Positions 6,356 through 7,259 of a stretch of 7,259 nucleotides of DNA are shown piece after piece; the stretch's first letter is position 1; every line of letters begins with the position of its first letter. The stretch spans positions 1 through 7,259 of the forward strand of contig NZ_CAUUWA010000091.1 of assembly GCF_963548695.1 (NCBI RefSeq), read 5' to 3'. The notes beneath the pieces were generated by a model. It had not been told where the DNA came from. It worked only from the letters and a program-made list of their open reading frames with translations, and did no database searches. Made by a program: the position numbers and the translations under genes. This DNA is from an uncultured Fretibacterium sp. (GTDB taxonomy: Bacteria > Synergistota > Synergistia > Synergistales > Aminobacteriaceae).

Positions 6356-7259
6356 TGCAGAGGATGACGCCGGGCGCCAGAATCTATGTCGCCGGCCACC
6401 GGGGGCTGGTGGGGTCGGCCCTGGTGCGTCGCTTGGAGCGGGCCGGCTTCCAGGACCTGATCCTCAGGACGCGCTCCGAACTGGACCTGTGCTCTCAGGC
6501 GGAGGTGCGTTCTTTTTTCGAGGCCGAGAGGCCGGAGTTCGTATTTCTGGCCGCGGCGAAGGTCGGGGGCATCCATGCCAACAGCGCGTTTCCGGCGGAC
6601 TTCATCTACGAGAACCTGATCGTCGAGGCCAACGTGATCCACGAGAGCTGGAGAAACGGGGTCAAGAAACTCCTTTTTCTGGGCAGCTCCTGTATCTATC
6701 CTAAGCTTGCACCCCAGCCAATGCGCGAGGACGCCCTGCTGACGAGCGCGCTCGAGCCGACGAACGAGCCCTACGCCATCGCCAAGATCGCCGGAATCAA
6801 GCTCTGTCAGGCCTACAACCGGCAGTATGGGACGGACTTCATCTCCGTGATGCCCACCAATCTCTATGGCCCCGGGGACAACTTCGGGCTCGAGAACTCC
6901 CACGTCCTCCCCGCGATGATCCGCAGGATGCACGACGCCAGGATTTCTGGCGCGCCGTCCGTTACCCTGTGGGGTACGGGGACGCCCAGGCGCGAGTTCC
7001 TTTACGTCGACGATCTGGCGGATGCCTGCCTTTTCCTTATGGAACGCTACGACGGACCGGACATCGTGAATATCGGCACGGGCGAGGACCTGACGATCCG
7101 GGAGCTCGCGGAGCGGGTGCGCGGTGCGGTGGGCTACGGCGGAGAGCTGGCCTGGGACGCCGCCCGGCCCGACGGGACGCCCCGCAAACTTCTGGACGTC
7201 TCCTTTCTGCATGGTCTGGGCTGGCGGCACACGGTGGAACTGGACGAGGGGCTGCGCCG
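6355..7259 (+). CDS. fcl: GDP-L-fucose synthase, cut by the right edge
   Basis: This gene (also called wcaG) is open to the end of the window: 301 codons plus two bases are present. The family is about 310-320 residues, so only a short C-terminal tail should be missing. The enzyme epimerises and reduces GDP-4-keto-6-deoxy-D-mannose, the product of Gmd, to GDP-L-fucose. Visible motifs are VAGHRGLVGSA (12-22) for NADP binding, AAAKVGGIHAN (66-76), LGSSCIYPK (109-117) with the catalytic Ser/Cys region, EPTNEPYAIAKIAGIKLC (134-151) with catalytic Tyr140 and Lys144, MPTNLYGP (166-173), NSHVLPA (181-187) with the active-site His183, and REFLYVDDLADA (213-224). Identity to well-known Fcl segments is high by eye and no key residue is missing. 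The gene is translationally coupled to gmd through the TGATG overlap. Downstream glycan genes probably continue beyond the window. Confidence 0.96.
   Translation, partial: MQRMTPGARIYVAGHRGLVGSALVRRLERAGFQDLILRTRSELDLCSQAEVRSFFEAERPEFVFLAAAKVGGIHANSAFPADFIYENLIVEANVIHESWRNGVKKLLFLGSSCIYPKLAPQPMREDALLTSALEPTNEPYAIAKIAGIKLCQAYNRQYGTDFISVMPTNLYGPGDNFGLENSHVLPAMIRRMHDARISGAPSVTLWGTGTPRREFLYVDDLADACLFLMERYDGPDIVNIGTGEDLTIRELAERVRGAVGYGGELAWDAARPDGTPRKLLDVSFLHGLGWRHTVELDEGLR

Noticed and set aside
6322..7230. Long open frame of 302 codons on the minus strand opposite fcl
   Set aside because: It is fully antisense to fcl, whose motifs are clear. The translation is low-complexity in Pro, Gly, Arg and Val with no recognised fold, so it is a compositional shadow.
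1..7259. CRISPR array, tRNA/rRNA genes, insertion sequences, toxin-antitoxin or defence genes
   Set aside because: I looked for direct repeats with spacers, tRNA-like cloverleaf ends, transposase motifs and terminal inverted repeats, and saw none on either strand.

Overview
The window carries five protein genes, all on the + strand. The base composition is GC-rich apart from one AT-richer stretch, and every start has a purine-rich GGAGG-type ribosome binding site. The organism is probably a bacterium with an LPS-type or other complex surface glycan. The style of the EF-G paralogue and the overall composition would fit an anaerobe such as a member of Synergistota or a deltaproteobacterial lineage. 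That placement is a guess from sequence style, not a demonstrated assignment.

Left part (1-2150): one complete gene for an EF-G-like translational GTPase paralogue (FusA2/EF-G2 type, not the canonical fusA product), ending in a perfect 12-bp hairpin that looks like a terminator. Middle (2150-2383): a 277-base gap between genes. It holds a plausible extended -10 promoter and a leader hairpin just ahead of the next gene. I see no coding sequence in it.

Right part (2384-7259): a surface-glycan cluster read in one direction. A family 2 glycosyltransferase comes first, then a membrane-anchored sulfatase-fold enzyme of the phosphoethanolamine/phosphoglycerol transferase type, then gmd (GDP-mannose 4,6-dehydratase) and fcl (GDP-L-fucose synthase). 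The last gene is cut by the right edge after 301 codons. Gmd and Fcl together convert GDP-mannose to GDP-L-fucose. The glycosyltransferase would add a sugar to a glycan, and the transferase would decorate lipid A or the glycan with a charged phospho-group outside the membrane.

The transferase gene is clearly lower in GC (about 38-45% in sampled 60-base lines) than gmd or the EF-G gene (about 67% in sampled lines), and the glycosyltransferase is intermediate. This fits a mosaic, partly transferred glycan locus next to a core-type gene. I did not find a novel defence or mobile system. The most notable points are the divergent, cysteine-free catalytic domain of the transferase, the altered GTPase motifs of the EF-G paralogue, the leader hairpin, and one unusual substitution in Gmd.
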